Source: Allochromatium tepidum (GTDB lineage: Bacteria; Pseudomonadota; Gammaproteobacteria; Chromatiales; Chromatiaceae). From it: 64,000 nucleotides of DNA. The DNA is taken from contig NZ_AP024563.1 in NCBI RefSeq assembly GCF_018409545.1, forward strand, positions 946,755-1,010,754, in the 5' to 3' direction. The translations under genes and the position numbers were made by a program. Shown here one piece after another: positions 39,200-47,279 of the stretch. Positions within the stretch are counted from its first letter, which is position 1. Every line of letters begins with the position of its first letter. The notes beneath the pieces were generated by a model. That model made no database searches and had not been told where the DNA came from. It saw only the letters and a list, made by a program, of their open reading frames with translations.

Positions 39200-40975
39200 A
39201 TGTGCGGTATCTGTGGCGAGCTGCGGCTCGATGGCGCGCCGGCCGACCTGGACGCGGTCGGACACATGATGGCCGAGCTGACGCGGCGCGGTCCGGATCA
39301 TGGCGGCAGTTACAGCGACGGGGCGCTGGCTTTCGGGCATCGGCGGCTGGCGATCATCGATCTGTCGGTGCGCTCCAATCAGCCGATGGTCGACGCCGAG
39401 CTGGGGCTGGCGCTGGTCTTCAACGGCACCATCTACAACTACCGTGCGCTGCGGCGCGAGCTGGAGTCGAAGGGCTATCGCTTCTTCTCCGAGGGTGACA
39501 GCGAAGTCATCCTCAAGGCCTGGCACGCCTGGGGCACCGATTGCGTCGAGCGGCTGCACGGCATGTTCGCCTTCGCGGTCTGGGACGCCAATCGGCGCTC
39601 ACTGTTCCTGGCGCGCGACCGCTTCGGCATCAAGCCGCTCTACTGGTCGGAGCAGGGGCGCGTGCTGCGCTTCGCCTCGAATCCTCAGGCGCTGCTGGCC
39701 GCCGGCGGCGTGGATACGCGGATCGATCCGGTCGCGTTGCACAACCTCTTCACGCTCCATGCCGTGGTTCCGGCGCCGCGCACCATCCTCCAGGGGGTGC
39801 GTAAGCTAGCACCTGGACATTGGTTGTTGATCGAGGCCGATGGTCGCCGCACCGAGCGCGCCTATTGGCGTCTGACGGCCCAGCGTCCCGAGTCGCCGCT
39901 GTCCGAGGGCGAATGGCTGGAGTCCATCCACGCCGCCCTGCGCCACGCGGTCAAGATTCGCAGCGAGGTCGCGGACGTCCCGGTCGGGGTGCTGCTCTCG
40001 GGCGGACTGGACTCCAGTCTGCTGGTGGCCCTGCTCGCCGAGGCCGGTGTCGCGGATCTGCGTACCTTCTCGGTCGGCTTCGAGGACACGCCCGAGGAAG
40101 CCGGCAGTGAATTCGAATACTCGGATCTGGTCGTCGAGCGCTACGGTACGCGCCACCGCAAGTTCCTGGTACCCAACGACCAGGTGCTGACGCGGCTACC
40201 CGAAGCGATCGACGCGATGGCTGAGCCGATGTTCGGTCAGGACGCGGTCGCCTTCTATCTGCTTTCCGAACAGGTCTCGCGCGAGATCAAGGTGGTGCAG
40301 TCGGGGCAGGGCGCCGACGAGGTCTTCGGCGGCTATTTCTGGTATCCGCGCATGATGGCCGAGACCGGCGGCTCGCCGCTGGAGCGCTTCGCCAAGCACT
40401 ATTTCGACCGCGATCACGACGAATATCTGCGCATGATCGGCGCGGACTACGCAGGCGAAGATCACACCTCGCCCCTGATCGCCGAGCGTCTGGCCGAGCC
40501 GGACGCCGACACCTTCATGGATGCCGTGCTGCGACTGGACGTGACCACCCTCATCGTCGACGATCCGGTCAAGCGCGTCGACAACATGACTATGGCCTGG
40601 GGTCTGGAGGCGCGCGTCCCCTTCCTCGACCACCAGCTCGTCGAACTGGCCGCGCGCTGTCCGCCCGAACTCAAGCTGCGCGAGGGCGGCAAGTATCCGC
40701 TCAAGGCGCTCGCCCGCGGACTGCTGCCGGACGCCGTGATCGACCGGCCCAAGGGCTACTTCCCGATGCCGGCGCTCAAATACGTGCGCGGGCCGTTCCT
40801 GGACATGATGCGCGACGTCCTGACCTCGCGTGCCGGCCGCGAGCGCGGTCTCTATCGCCAAGCCTATCTCGACCAGCTCCTGGCCGCGCCCGATATGCAC
40901 CACACCCGCATCCAGGGCAACAAGCTCTGGCATCCGGCCCTGCTCGAACTCTGGCTCCAGCGTCACGTCGATTGA
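39200..40975 (+). CDS. N-acetylglutaminylglutamine amidotransferase (AsnB-like)
   Basis: The 591-residue protein starts with the nucleophile cysteine (MCGICGELRLDGAP), continues as a class II glutamine amidotransferase (RRGPDHGG, FNGTIYNYRAL) and has the synthetase PP-loop VLLSGGLDSSLLVAL and GQGADEVFGGYFWYPRMM. The length and the GELRLDGAPADL start match the enzyme making the osmolyte N-acetylglutaminylglutamine amide rather than plain asparagine synthetase. The GNAT ligase usually beside it is not in the window. The ATG at 39200 must be the start because Cys2 is catalytic. Confidence 0.82.
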   Translation: MCGICGELRLDGAPADLDAVGHMMAELTRRGPDHGGSYSDGALAFGHRRLAIIDLSVRSNQPMVDAELGLALVFNGTIYNYRALRRELESKGYRFFSEGDSEVILKAWHAWGTDCVERLHGMFAFAVWDANRRSLFLARDRFGIKPLYWSEQGRVLRFASNPQALLAAGGVDTRIDPVALHNLFTLHAVVPAPRTILQGVRKLAPGHWLLIEADGRRTERAYWRLTAQRPESPLSEGEWLESIHAALRHAVKIRSEVADVPVGVLLSGGLDSSLLVALLAEAGVADLRTFSVGFEDTPEEAGSEFEYSDLVVERYGTRHRKFLVPNDQVLTRLPEAIDAMAEPMFGQDAVAFYLLSEQVSREIKVVQSGQGADEVFGGYFWYPRMMAETGGSPLERFAKHYFDRDHDEYLRMIGADYAGEDHTSPLIAERLAEPDADTFMDAVLRLDVTTLIVDDPVKRVDNMTMAWGLEARVPFLDHQLVELAARCPPELKLREGGKYPLKALARGLLPDAVIDRPKGYFPMPALKYVRGPFLDMMRDVLTSRAGRERGLYRQAYLDQLLAAPDMHHTRIQGNKLWHPALLELWLQRHVD

Positions 40976-41065
40976 ACCGGCGCCGGACGGGAGGATTTGA
41001 AAATCCGCCGGTTCGGCCCGATTCTGGGCCGGAGCATCATTCAACGACTATCGAGGAACCCCGTA

Positions 41066-41401
41066 ATGGATGTCTTGGAACGTATCGGCGAGCAGGTCAA
41101 GAACAACCCGGTCGTGATCTACATGAAGGGTACGCCGCAGTTTCCGCAGTGCGGCTTCTCCATGCGCGCCGTGCAGGCCCTACAGCAATGCGAGGTGCCC
41201 TTCGCCTATGTCAACGTCTTGCAAGACCCCGAGATCTTCGAGCACCTGCCGCGTTTCGCCGACTGGCCGACCTTTCCGCAGATCTACATCGACGGCGAGC
41301 TGGTGGGCGGCTGTGACATCACGCTCGAACTGCACGCCGGCGGCGAGCTGAAGACGATGATGGAGCAGGCCGTCGCCAAGGCCCGCGCAGACGACGCCTG
41401 A
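41066..41401 (+). CDS. grxD: Monothiol glutaredoxin (Grx4 type)
   Basis: GrxD carries and transfers iron-sulfur clusters. The 111-residue product has the monothiol active site CGFS within KGTPQFPQCGFSMRAVQALQ, the TFPQIYIDGELVGGCDI segment and the GG-C-D glutathione site. The ATG at 41066 has GAGGAAC upstream; the open frame extends 23 codons further without family sequence. It follows the amidotransferase gene by 90 bases. Confidence 0.96.
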   Translation: MDVLERIGEQVKNNPVVIYMKGTPQFPQCGFSMRAVQALQQCEVPFAYVNVLQDPEIFEHLPRFADWPTFPQIYIDGELVGGCDITLELHAGGELKTMMEQAVAKARADDA

Positions 41402-41405
41402 GCGA

Positions 41406-42086
41406 TCAACCCGAAACCTGGTCCGATCCCGCCACCACCTCGGTATTGCGCTCCCAGTAGCGCTCGGGATCGAGCTCGCGCCAGCGATTGACGACCGCGC
41501 AGAACAGCCGCGCGGTCTGCTCCGCGTCATAGACCGCCGAGTGCGCCTCGCTGTGCTTCCAGTGCAGTCCCGCCGCTCTGGACGCCTTGGCCAGCACGGT
41601 CTGGCCGAACATCAGTCCGCCGAGCGTGACGGTGTCGAAGACGCTGAAGGCATGGAAGGGATTGCGCTTGTAGCCGGTACGCTCGACGGCGGCCTTGATG
41701 AATCCCAGGTCGAAGTGCGCATTGTGCCCGACCAGGATGGCGCGGTTGCAGCCGGTCGATTTCACCACCTTGCGGATCGGGGTGAGGATGCGTTCGAGCG
41801 CGTCATGTTCCGAGACCGCATCGCGAAAAGGATGATGCGGATCGATGCCGTTGAAGGCCAGCGCACGCGGATCGATCTCCGAACCGACGAACGGCAGCAC
41901 ATGGCAGGCGAGCGTCGGCGCGGGTTCGAGTAGACCGTCGGGCCGTTGGCGGATGATGACGGCCGCGATCTCCAGCAGGGCGTGGCGCTGGGCATCGAAA
42001 CCGGCGGTCTCGACGTCCACCACCACGGGCAGGAAGCCGCGAAAACGCCGCGCGATGCCGTTGGGGATGTGTTCCTGTTCTCTCAT
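41406..42086 (-). CDS. rnt: Ribonuclease T
   Basis: RNase T trims the 3' ends of tRNAs and other stable RNAs. The 226-residue product carries the DEDD exonuclease residues: [20 protein letters not shown] near residue 25, [15 protein letters not shown], and [14 protein letters not shown]. The start at 42086 ([14 protein letters not shown]) gives the family length; the open frame upstream lacks family sequence. It converges with grxD four bases away. Confidence 0.94.
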   Translation of the reverse strand: MREQEHIPNGIARRFRGFLPVVVDVETAGFDAQRHALLEIAAVIIRQRPDGLLEPAPTLACHVLPFVGSEIDPRALAFNGIDPHHPFRDAVSEHDALERILTPIRKVVKSTGCNRAILVGHNAHFDLGFIKAAVERTGYKRNPFHAFSVFDTVTLGGLMFGQTVLAKASRAAGLHWKHSEAHSAVYDAEQTARLFCAVVNRWRELDPERYWERNTEVVAGSDQVSG

Positions 42087-42204
42087 CGCCACAGCATAAG
42101 TGTGGGCGCGACGAATGCCAATGCTTTCGGTCGCGGAGCATCTCCGAAGGCGCTTCGCGCTGTGGTAGGATTCGGCCAGTTCATCGAGGAGATTCGCCGG
42201 GTAT

Positions 42205-42957
42205 ATGGGTATGGTGATGGGACGATCATGGGCGCGCACACTGGCTTGGCCGGTGGTGCCAATGCTCTTGCTGGGGTGCGCCTCCAAGCCCGGTCGCGAG
42301 GTCGATCCGCGCGATCCGCTGGAGCCTTTCAACCGGGCCACCTTCCGTTTCAACATGGATTTCGACAAGGCGTTCGTGCAGCCGGTCGCCCGGGGCTATC
42401 GGAAAGTGACGCCGGAACCGGTCGATCGCGGCATCACCAACTTCTTCAACAACCTCGCCGATGTCACCTCGGCGGTCAACAACGTCCTGCAATTCAAGAT
42501 GTCGCGCGCCGGCAGTGATGTCGGGCGCCTCTTCATCAACTCCACCGTCGGGGTGCTGGGCTTCGTCGACGTGGCCACCAATGTCGGCTTGCCGAGCTAC
42601 AAGGAAGACTTCGGGCAGACACTCGGTTACTGGGGGCTGGAGCCGGGTGCCTATCTGGTCACGCCTTTCCTCGGACCGAGCACCATGCGCGATGCCATCG
42701 GTATGGGGGGCGACATCGTCATGGACCCGCTGGTCAATCTCAAGAAGCATCAGGTGCACTGGGGACTGGTCGGGGTGCGCGTGATCGACCGGCGCGCGGA
42801 TCTGCTGACGACGACCGAGATCGTCGAGGAGGCCTCCATCGATCTCTACAGCTTCGTCCGCGACGCCTATCTCCAGCGCCGTCAGACCCTGGTCCACGAC
42901 GGCAATCCGCCGCGCGACGCCTCACAGCCCGACTTCTGGGACGAGGTCGAGTTCTGA
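42205..42957 (+). CDS. mlaA: Outer-membrane lipoprotein MlaA (VacJ)
   Basis: MlaA removes misplaced phospholipids from the outer leaflet of the outer membrane and passes them to MlaC. The 250-residue product has a lipoprotein signal ending in the lipobox LLLGC near residue 25, the family start [15 protein letters not shown], and [15 protein letters not shown] and [20 protein letters not shown]. The other mla genes are not nearby. It starts 118 bases from the divergent rnt gene. Confidence 0.95.
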   Translation: MGMVMGRSWARTLAWPVVPMLLLGCASKPGREVDPRDPLEPFNRATFRFNMDFDKAFVQPVARGYRKVTPEPVDRGITNFFNNLADVTSAVNNVLQFKMSRAGSDVGRLFINSTVGVLGFVDVATNVGLPSYKEDFGQTLGYWGLEPGAYLVTPFLGPSTMRDAIGMGGDIVMDPLVNLKKHQVHWGLVGVRVIDRRADLLTTTEIVEEASIDLYSFVRDAYLQRRQTLVHDGNPPRDASQPDFWDEVEF

Positions 42958-42970
42958 TCCACTCCCCGCA

Positions 42971-43012
42971 TGACGAGTTCGCCGGCAGATCCAGTCCGGC
43001 GGCTCGTCGTCA
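42971..43012. terminator. Hairpin between convergent mlaA and pyrC
   Basis: The arms TGACGAG-GCCGG and CCGGCGG-CTCGTC pair with a small internal loop and enclose about ten bases. The hairpin lies between the convergent stops of mlaA and pyrC. There is no T-run on either side, so its efficiency is uncertain. Confidence 0.45.
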
Positions 43013-43027
43013 CGTGTCGGCCGAGGA

Positions 43028-44068
43028 TCACTCGATCCGCCAGCCGATGGTCTCGCCGGCGCACATCGGAACCACCTGGCTGTCTCCGAACGCATAACGC
43101 TCAGGGAGCGTCCAGGAAGCGCGGATCAGTCTGATGCGCTCCTGGTTGCGGGGCAGGCCGTAGAAATCCGGTCCATGCCGGCTGGCGAAGCCTTCGAGCC
43201 GGTCGAGCGCGCCGGCCCGGTCGAAGACCTCGGCATAGGCTTCCAGCGCGGCATGAGCGCTGAAGATGCCGGCGCAGCCGCAACTGCATTCCTTGCTCCC
43301 AACGGCATGAGGCGCACTGTCGGTGCCCAGGAAGAAGCGCGGATGGCCACTGGTCGCGGCTTCGACCAGCGCCAGCCGATGGCGCTCACGTTTGAGCACC
43401 GGCAGGCAGTAGAAGTGTGGACGAATCCCGCCGGCCAGGATGGCATTGCGGTTGTAGAGCAGATGATGCGGCGTGATGGTCGCGGCCAGGGTCTCGGGGC
43501 CGGAACGCACGAAGTTCACGGCCTCGGCGGTGGTCACATGCTCCAGCACGATCTTGAGTCCGGGAACCTGATCGATGAGCGGGCGCAGCACCCGCTCGAT
43601 GAACACCGGCTCGCGGTCGAAGATGTCGACCGCCTCGTCCGTGACCTCCCCATGCACCAGCAGCGGCATTGCGGCCGCGCGCATCGCCTCCAGCACCGGC
43701 TTGAGCCGGGGGACGTCGGTCACGCCGCTCTCGGAGTTGGTGGTCGCGCCGGCCGGATAGAGCTTGCAGGCGACCACCACGCCGCTGTCCCTGGCGCGCG
43801 CGATCTCGTCCGGGGTGGTGCGATCGGTGAGATAGAGCGTCATCAGCGGCGTAAAGCCGCTGTTCTCGGGAAGCGCGGCGAGGATGCGCGAACGGTAGGC
43901 GAGCGCCTGTTCGGTCGTCACCACCGGCGGCTTGAGATTCGGCATGACGATGGCGCGCGCGAATCGGCGTGCACTGAAACCCACCACATCGGCCATGGCC
44001 GCACCATCGCGCAGATGCAGATGCCAGTCGTCGGGGCGGATGATCTCGATCGAGTCGTTGTGCGGCAT
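43028..44068 (-). CDS. pyrC: Dihydroorotase (type II)
   Basis: PyrC closes carbamoyl aspartate to dihydroorotate in pyrimidine synthesis. The 346-residue product has the zinc ligands in [16 protein letters not shown] near residue 15, the carbamylated lysine in [29 protein letters not shown] and the catalytic aspartate in [15 protein letters not shown]. It is the short homodimeric form, as in E. coli. It stands alone. Confidence 0.97.
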   Translation of the reverse strand: MPHNDSIEIIRPDDWHLHLRDGAAMADVVGFSARRFARAIVMPNLKPPVVTTEQALAYRSRILAALPENSGFTPLMTLYLTDRTTPDEIARARDSGVVVACKLYPAGATTNSESGVTDVPRLKPVLEAMRAAAMPLLVHGEVTDEAVDIFDREPVFIERVLRPLIDQVPGLKIVLEHVTTAEAVNFVRSGPETLAATITPHHLLYNRNAILAGGIRPHFYCLPVLKRERHRLALVEAATSGHPRFFLGTDSAPHAVGSKECSCGCAGIFSAHAALEAYAEVFDRAGALDRLEGFASRHGPDFYGLPRNQERIRLIRASWTLPERYAFGDSQVVPMCAGETIGWRIE

Positions 44069-44071
44069 GGC

Positions 44072-44188
44072 TCAGTCCACCCAGGGTCCGGCGGCGACGA
44101 TGACGCTACCGAAGCAGCGCGTGGTGGCGAGGTTGTAGAGGCCGTGATGGTCGAGCGAATGCTCGGTGGGACGACCAGAGACGCGCAT
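44072..44188 (-). other. Small open frame before pyrC, possibly a gene remnant
   Basis: A 38-residue frame from the ATG at 44188 reads MRVSGRPTEHSLDHHGLYNL and ends VIVAAGPWVD, three bases before pyrC. The first half vaguely recalls the start of ATP-dependent PEP carboxykinases, but the rest does not, and no such gene follows. It may be a remnant next to the mobile element or a leader frame of pyrC. Confidence 0.25.
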
Positions 44189-44208
44189 GGTGGGCTGTTC
44201 CTAAAAAC

Positions 44209-45597
44209 CTAAACAAAGTTGCTTATGGTGGTTTTAAGTGATTCGCTCTCCGTTGATAGCACCCGTGCGGGCGAGCAACTGGAGTCCGGGTTGAGCAGGA
44301 CCAACCGGAGGCGCTCAGTCCGTGCCGGCAAGATCGCCTTGACCCGCTGGAACGGCGTGAACCGCTTGATGTCCGGGTCCGACAACCTCGCCGGCACGTT
44401 TCGCGCAGCATTCTCGTCAGCCTGCAACACAACCCCGTCGGAACAGTAAAACCGATCCCCTTTCCGCTTGCCGTCGAGACAACCGGTTCGGGAATCCATT
44501 TGCGATGTGTAAGCCGGATTAACGAGAACGACCGTCGAACCTCGACGGCTGGAAACGCTGTCAAGCGCTTCGGCAATGACGCCTTTCGTCCAGGCGGCGA
44601 GCCTGCGATTGACGTTCTTGCCGAAGGACTTGCCGGACATGGGGGCGGTGAGGTCTTCAGTCGCGATGACGGCGGCTTTATCGACGACGGTGTGAACGGC
44701 CTGAAAGACGGTGTCGCGAATCCGTGCTTGGGTCTGGTCCAGCTGCCGATCGAGCTTCCGGCGCCCGAGGTTGAAGCGGCGGATGTGCTCGCGCTTGCGC
44801 GGGTTGCGGGTGCGGTTGGCGATGGCGCGCAGTTTGGATCGGCGCCGGTACTTGGCTTTGAGCTTGTCGGAGGCGTCGGTGAGGAGCGCGCCCAGTTCCG
44901 GGCCATGGTGGTCGCCATCGGAATCGACCAGTACCTCGGAGTAGCCTTTATCGACGCCAAGGGTGCGCGCGCCACAGTCGTGCTTGACCTTGGCTTCAAT
45001 CGTGTAGTGGACTTCGAGACCCGCGTCCTTGAGGATGATCCGCAGGGTGCCGGTCGGCTCGACCGTGGTGTTGAGTGGAATGGCGATCCGTTGGCCTTTG
45101 ACCAGGCCGGGGATCTTGATCCAGGTACGCCCGCCGAGCTGAAACGTCGTGTAGCTGTCCGAGCGCACGATGATTTGATTGTGCGTGTGGTTGTGTCCGC
45201 GCTTCCATTCCCGGCGCATGATCCGGCGCAGATAGGGATCGCCGGTCCAGCCCCGGCCCTTGAGGGCGGCGAACAGGCGTTGTTGTTCGGCCTTATCCTG
45301 GGTATGACGCCGGAGGCGCCGCCGGGCCTTGACCTTGGCCGCTTCCAGGTTGGCCGTGATGTCGCCCTTGGCATCGCGCAGGGTTTCTTTCCAGGCATTG
45401 GCCGAGACCGGGAAGGTACGCCCGTCCCGCCGCCAGGCATCGCGAATCCGGCGATCCGACAGACCCACGCCACTGATCGACCCAAACCGCTGCCAAACCT
45501 CAGAGCGCACCTGCCCGAGCCGTCGCGCCTGTTCGCGCAAGGCCGCGAGCTTGCCTGGGTTCGGGTGCTTGGCGTGCAGAATGCGCGTGACGTTCAT
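44209..45597 (-). CDS. TnpB-type RNA-guided nuclease homologue of an IS200/IS605-like element
   Basis: The 462-residue protein has the RuvC-like core of TnpB. The first aspartate is in TLGVDKGYSEVLVDSDGDHH, the glutamate in AAVIATEDLTAPM and the last aspartate in VLQADENAARNV. TnpB proteins cut DNA guided by an RNA from the element end. The zinc ribbon is reduced: the stretch SQMDSRTGCLDG to FYCSDG keeps only two of four cysteines. The N-terminus (MNVTRILHAKHPNPGKLAAL) differs from the common KYRLYP start, so it belongs to a divergent subfamily. No tnpA gene is present. The start abuts IS66 sequence. Confidence 0.8.
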   Translation of the reverse strand: MNVTRILHAKHPNPGKLAALREQARRLGQVRSEVWQRFGSISGVGLSDRRIRDAWRRDGRTFPVSANAWKETLRDAKGDITANLEAAKVKARRRLRRHTQDKAEQQRLFAALKGRGWTGDPYLRRIMRREWKRGHNHTHNQIIVRSDSYTTFQLGGRTWIKIPGLVKGQRIAIPLNTTVEPTGTLRIILKDAGLEVHYTIEAKVKHDCGARTLGVDKGYSEVLVDSDGDHHGPELGALLTDASDKLKAKYRRRSKLRAIANRTRNPRKREHIRRFNLGRRKLDRQLDQTQARIRDTVFQAVHTVVDKAAVIATEDLTAPMSGKSFGKNVNRRLAAWTKGVIAEALDSVSSRRGSTVVLVNPAYTSQMDSRTGCLDGKRKGDRFYCSDGVVLQADENAARNVPARLSDPDIKRFTPFQRVKAILPARTERLRLVLLNPDSSCSPARVLSTESESLKTTISNFV

Positions 45598-46315
45598 TCA
45601 CACAGATCCTTTGGCTGATGGAGCGACAGACCCGCAAAATCCTCCTTGATGGACTGTTTATACTTGCGCATCCCGTACAGCCGACAACTAAAGGTATGGA
45701 CGATCGCCATCAGGTCTTCGACCATCCACGAGGTCTCGTCGGCGTGCAGCCTGTCACCGGCCACAATCGCCTCGATCAATTCCGCTTCCGGCAGGGCGAC
45801 GGCGGCGCCGGCTTCCCGAATCGTCTGGTCCGGCAGGCCGACGCTCAGCCTCACGCCCAGCCACTCGTGCAGAAACTCTTGGGTGCGTCGACGCGAGAGG
45901 TGGAAGCGAAAGTGCAGTGCCGCGATCAGGCTCGGAAGCACTTGCGTGCGTCCAAACCCCGGTGCTCCCGGTTGTTTGCCCGCTCGACGCTTCCCCTCCT
46001 CGCGCTTCGGGGCCGGCGACTCCGCCGGGGCCGACGCTTCAGTCTCCACCCCGTCACGGCCCTCAGCCACGCCCCCGCCTCCTCGACCTCGCGCCCCTCA
46101 ACCTCATCACTCGACTCGCCCTCCTCCCCGCGCGAGCGCTCCCACGGCGCTCGGCTCCTGGGCGGACGCGAACTGTGGCTCGGCGTTTGATTCAGCCGCT
46201 CGTGCGCCTCCTTCAAATCCTCCGGCAACCGCACCGACAACCCGCGCAACGCCTCCTCCAGACCGCGCAGGTAGGCTTCGTCAAGTTGGCGCAGACTGTG
46301 CTCGCTCAGGTGCAT
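45597..46315 (-). pseudogene. IS66-family transposase, frameshifted and truncated
   Basis: From the ATG at 46315 one frame gives the IS66 N-terminal coiled coil (LSEHSLRQLDEAYLRGLEEA, then ALRGLSVRLPEDLKEAHERL). At the GGCGGGGGCG tract near 46075 the sense moves to the next frame, which continues KREEGKRRAGKQPGAPGFG, then HEWLGVRLSVGLPDQTIREA and LHADETSWMVE, the start of the catalytic domain. The family sequence stops there; the last 40 codons before 45597 are probably the left end of the TnpB element read in frame. The gene has lost its C-terminal half. Confidence 0.7.
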
Positions 46316-46541
46316 CGCTTGGGGATACGGGCTCAACGGACGCTGAAGAGGGGCTTATCCTGGTCTGAAGAACGCAGACGGTCAAGGGGTCTCTGAACGC
46401 TTACCCTCAAAAAACAAAATAGCTGATTATTGCCCTATAGCGGGGGTTGCCGATTTTTGGCAAATCGTCTTGTACTGAACGATTCGCAGAAGGCAACTTC
46501 TACGGTCGTCGAGTATGCAGGTGCAGACTCCCAAACAGGCG

Positions 46542-47279
46542 CTAGCCAATAAAACCAAGCGGCTGTCCCTTCATCGCTACGAATAAGTGACTTGAACCTT
46601 CTGCTCGAAGATCAAGGTTTGGATTATTGGACGCGATGTAGGTCAAGGGTAGACTCAGGGTAAAGGGAAACAATACCGGCATCGAGTATAGGCCGGATAC
46701 CGCGACAGGCTTGCGCAAATAGCGCACAGCCGCCTCGATCAGCCATGCCGTGAGTTCTTCGTTATTGATCTCTGTTGGTGCAAGCCGGATCAGGCGCTTG
46801 CCTTTTTCCACCCGCTCTACCATACCCCAGCTGGCCTGGCTCTGGATGACCATGTTGGTCATGCGCCGGGTGCCTTCGCGCTCCCCGTAGGTTTCGCTCA
46901 TGCGCCGATGCACTTCAGAAGACGCGCAATCACCCTGGATGGCGGATAAGCGCCCCACCAACTCGGCCACCTTGCCGAAGAACGGGTATGTCGCTGCGGC
47001 CATACCCCAGCACAATGCTGAGACGGGAATGTCCGGCTGCATTTTGTAAATCGCCACGCCGCGATCGGCGTAATCAACCAATTCGGCGCGTGGCTCCAGC
47101 CACAGCCGATTCAGTATGGTGCGTGTTTTCTTCTTGGCTTCAACGCCAAGTCCGGCTGCTCCGAGCATTGCATTCAGATCATCCAGTCCTGCTACGCCTG
47201 CACGAACATTCAGTGCCGCCGCCGCCCAATCAAGCTGAATGAACCGATCAAAGCCTATCTTTGGGGCTGATGAATTCAT
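46542..47279 (-). CDS. Last gene of the type 3 BREX operon (brxA position)
   Basis: The 245-residue protein begins MNSSAPKIGFDRFIQLDWAA and has a helical, DNA-binding-like middle (LVDYADRGVAIYKMQPDIPV, RRMTNMVIQSQASWGMVERV). I do not recognise its fold. It is the last gene after pglZ, the place BrxA takes in type 3 BREX, and its ATG overlaps the pglZ stop (ATGA). Its size and position support the BrxA label; the sequence alone does not prove it. It ends 138 bases before the IS66 terminus. Confidence 0.6.
   Translation of the reverse strand: MNSSAPKIGFDRFIQLDWAAAALNVRAGVAGLDDLNAMLGAAGLGVEAKKKTRTILNRLWLEPRAELVDYADRGVAIYKMQPDIPVSALCWGMAAATYPFFGKVAELVGRLSAIQGDCASSEVHRRMSETYGEREGTRRMTNMVIQSQASWGMVERVEKGKRLIRLAPTEINNEELTAWLIEAAVRYLRKPVAVSGLYSMPVLFPFTLSLPLTYIASNNPNLDLRAEGSSHLFVAMKGQPLGFIG

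Larger units (their letters stand above)
44190..46404. mobile_element. Composite remnant: TnpB element abutting a truncated IS66
   Basis: The right end is an IS66-type terminus: on the minus strand GTAAGCG at 46404-46398 followed by TTCAGAGACC, which fits the GTAAGCG start of IS66-family inverted repeats. Inside lie the broken IS66 transposase and then the TnpB gene. The second half of IS66 does not reappear on the left of TnpB, so the TnpB element replaced it or a deletion followed insertion. The left boundary near 44190 is an estimate. Confidence 0.6.

Noticed and set aside
44209-46404. CRISPR array near the TnpB-type gene
   Set aside because: No spaced direct repeats are seen within or beside the element, so it is not a type V CRISPR locus.
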